Source: Equivita sp045641605
GTDB lineage: Bacteria > Actinomycetota > Coriobacteriia > Coriobacteriales > Eggerthellaceae
NCBI GenBank assembly: GCA_045641605.1
Contig: JAZUHG010000042.1
Span: 1-7,202 of the forward strand
DNA length: 7,202 nt
Direction of reading: 5' to 3'
Part shown: piece by piece, positions 6,813 through 7,202 of the stretch
Layout: each line of letters starts with the position of its first letter
Numbering within the stretch: the first letter of the stretch is position 1
Made by a program: the position numbers and the translations under genes
The notes under the pieces: model-generated
Database searches by the model: none
Told to the model about the DNA's origin: nothing
What the model saw: only the letters and a program-made list of their open reading frames with translations

Positions 6813-7202
6813 ATGAGAATATTAGTTGTTGAAGATAAAAAAGCTTTGGCCGACATCGTAGGAGAGCGTCTTGAGAAAGAAGGCTATTCAGTAGATGTTG
6901 TCTACGAAGGCGAAGAAGGTCTTTATTGTGCGACTAGTGGTGCGTATGATTTGATCGTTCTTGATATTATGTTGCCAAATGTTGACGGTTTTGAGATCTT
7001 AGAAAACGTAAGAAAGAAAAAGGTCGAAAGTAAAGTTATTATTCTTTCTGCAAAAAGCGCGCTTAGCGATAAGCTAAAAGGCCTAAAAAATGGTGCCGAC
7101 GACTATGTCGTAAAACCCTTTCATCTAGATGAACTTGTAGCACGTGTTGAGCTTCAGCTAGCTGATAAAACTGGTGCGGTTGATGGTAGCTTGAACTTCG
7201 GA
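6813..7202 (+). CDS. response regulator, OmpR/PhoB-type receiver domain, 3' partial
   Basis: The first 130 residues of a two-component response regulator; the frame is open to the end of the window. The receiver domain is complete: acidic pair Glu7-Asp8 in MRILVVED, phosphoacceptor Asp51 in VLDIMLPNVDGF, Ser79 at the switch Thr/Ser position, and the invariant Lys101 in DDYVVKPF. The GADDYxxKPF segment and the linker that begins after about residue 120 are those of the OmpR/PhoB subfamily, so a winged-helix DNA-binding domain should follow outside the window. A cognate histidine kinase is likely downstream (inference). The ATG at 6813 gives the canonical receiver N-terminus, although it lacks a ribosome site. 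The 11-bp repeats just upstream suggest autoregulation. No Trp codon occurs in this part, so it says nothing about UGA. Confidence 0.95.
   Translation, partial: MRILVVEDKKALADIVGERLEKEGYSVDVVYEGEEGLYCATSGAYDLIVLDIMLPNVDGFEILENVRKKKVESKVIILSAKSALSDKLKGLKNGADDYVVKPFHLDELVARVELQLADKTGAVDGSLNFG

Overview
The window reads as a low-GC, Gram-positive-type anaerobe that translates UGA as tryptophan. Ten in-frame TGA codons interrupt three otherwise intact genes (5 in a surface protein, 4 in endonuclease III, 1 in a bilin-reductase-like gene). Where I can compare with known families, several fall on positions that hold Trp or another aromatic residue. All four complete gene ends use TAA. Under the standard code these three genes would look broken; under a table-4 type code each is one full-length frame. 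The lineage cannot be fixed from this window. The single-chain pyruvate:ferredoxin oxidoreductase, BspA-type surface repeats and OmpR/PhoB-type regulator suggest a host-associated or gut anaerobe (Firmicutes or relatives, possibly Coriobacteriia-like) rather than a classical mycoplasma.

Layout. 1-1554 (+): the 3' part of a large surface protein with 26-residue BspA-type repeats, MBG/Ig-like domains and a C-terminal membrane anchor. 1586-2242 (-): complete endonuclease III (nth), convergent with the surface protein. 2243-2331: an 89-bp divergent intergenic region with a 7-bp dyad flanking a possible extended -10. 2332-5865 (+): complete 1177-residue pyruvate:ferredoxin oxidoreductase (nifJ/por), followed by a strong terminator at 5891-5930. 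5941-6684 (+): a 247-residue protein that I identify from sequence pattern as a member of the ferredoxin-dependent bilin reductase (PcyA/PebA/HY2) family, followed by its own terminator. 6685-6812: an intergenic region ending in three TTTAAT repeats exactly 11 bp apart and a -10 box. 6813-7202 (+): the receiver domain of an OmpR/PhoB-type response regulator, cut by the window end and apparently translated from a nearly leaderless mRNA.

How the genes may work together. The oxidoreductase makes reduced ferredoxin, which is the electron donor of bilin reductases, so the two adjacent genes could form a donor-acceptor pair (inference). The hairpin between them sits directly against the second gene's ribosome binding site, so expression of that gene probably depends on read-through or on a hidden promoter. 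The nifJ gene uses TGG for all 11 Trp codons, while nth uses TGA for all 4, a strong gene-to-gene contrast in use of the reassigned codon. The most interesting items are the UGA reassignment, the bilin-reductase-like gene in this setting, and the 11-bp triple repeat ahead of the regulator.
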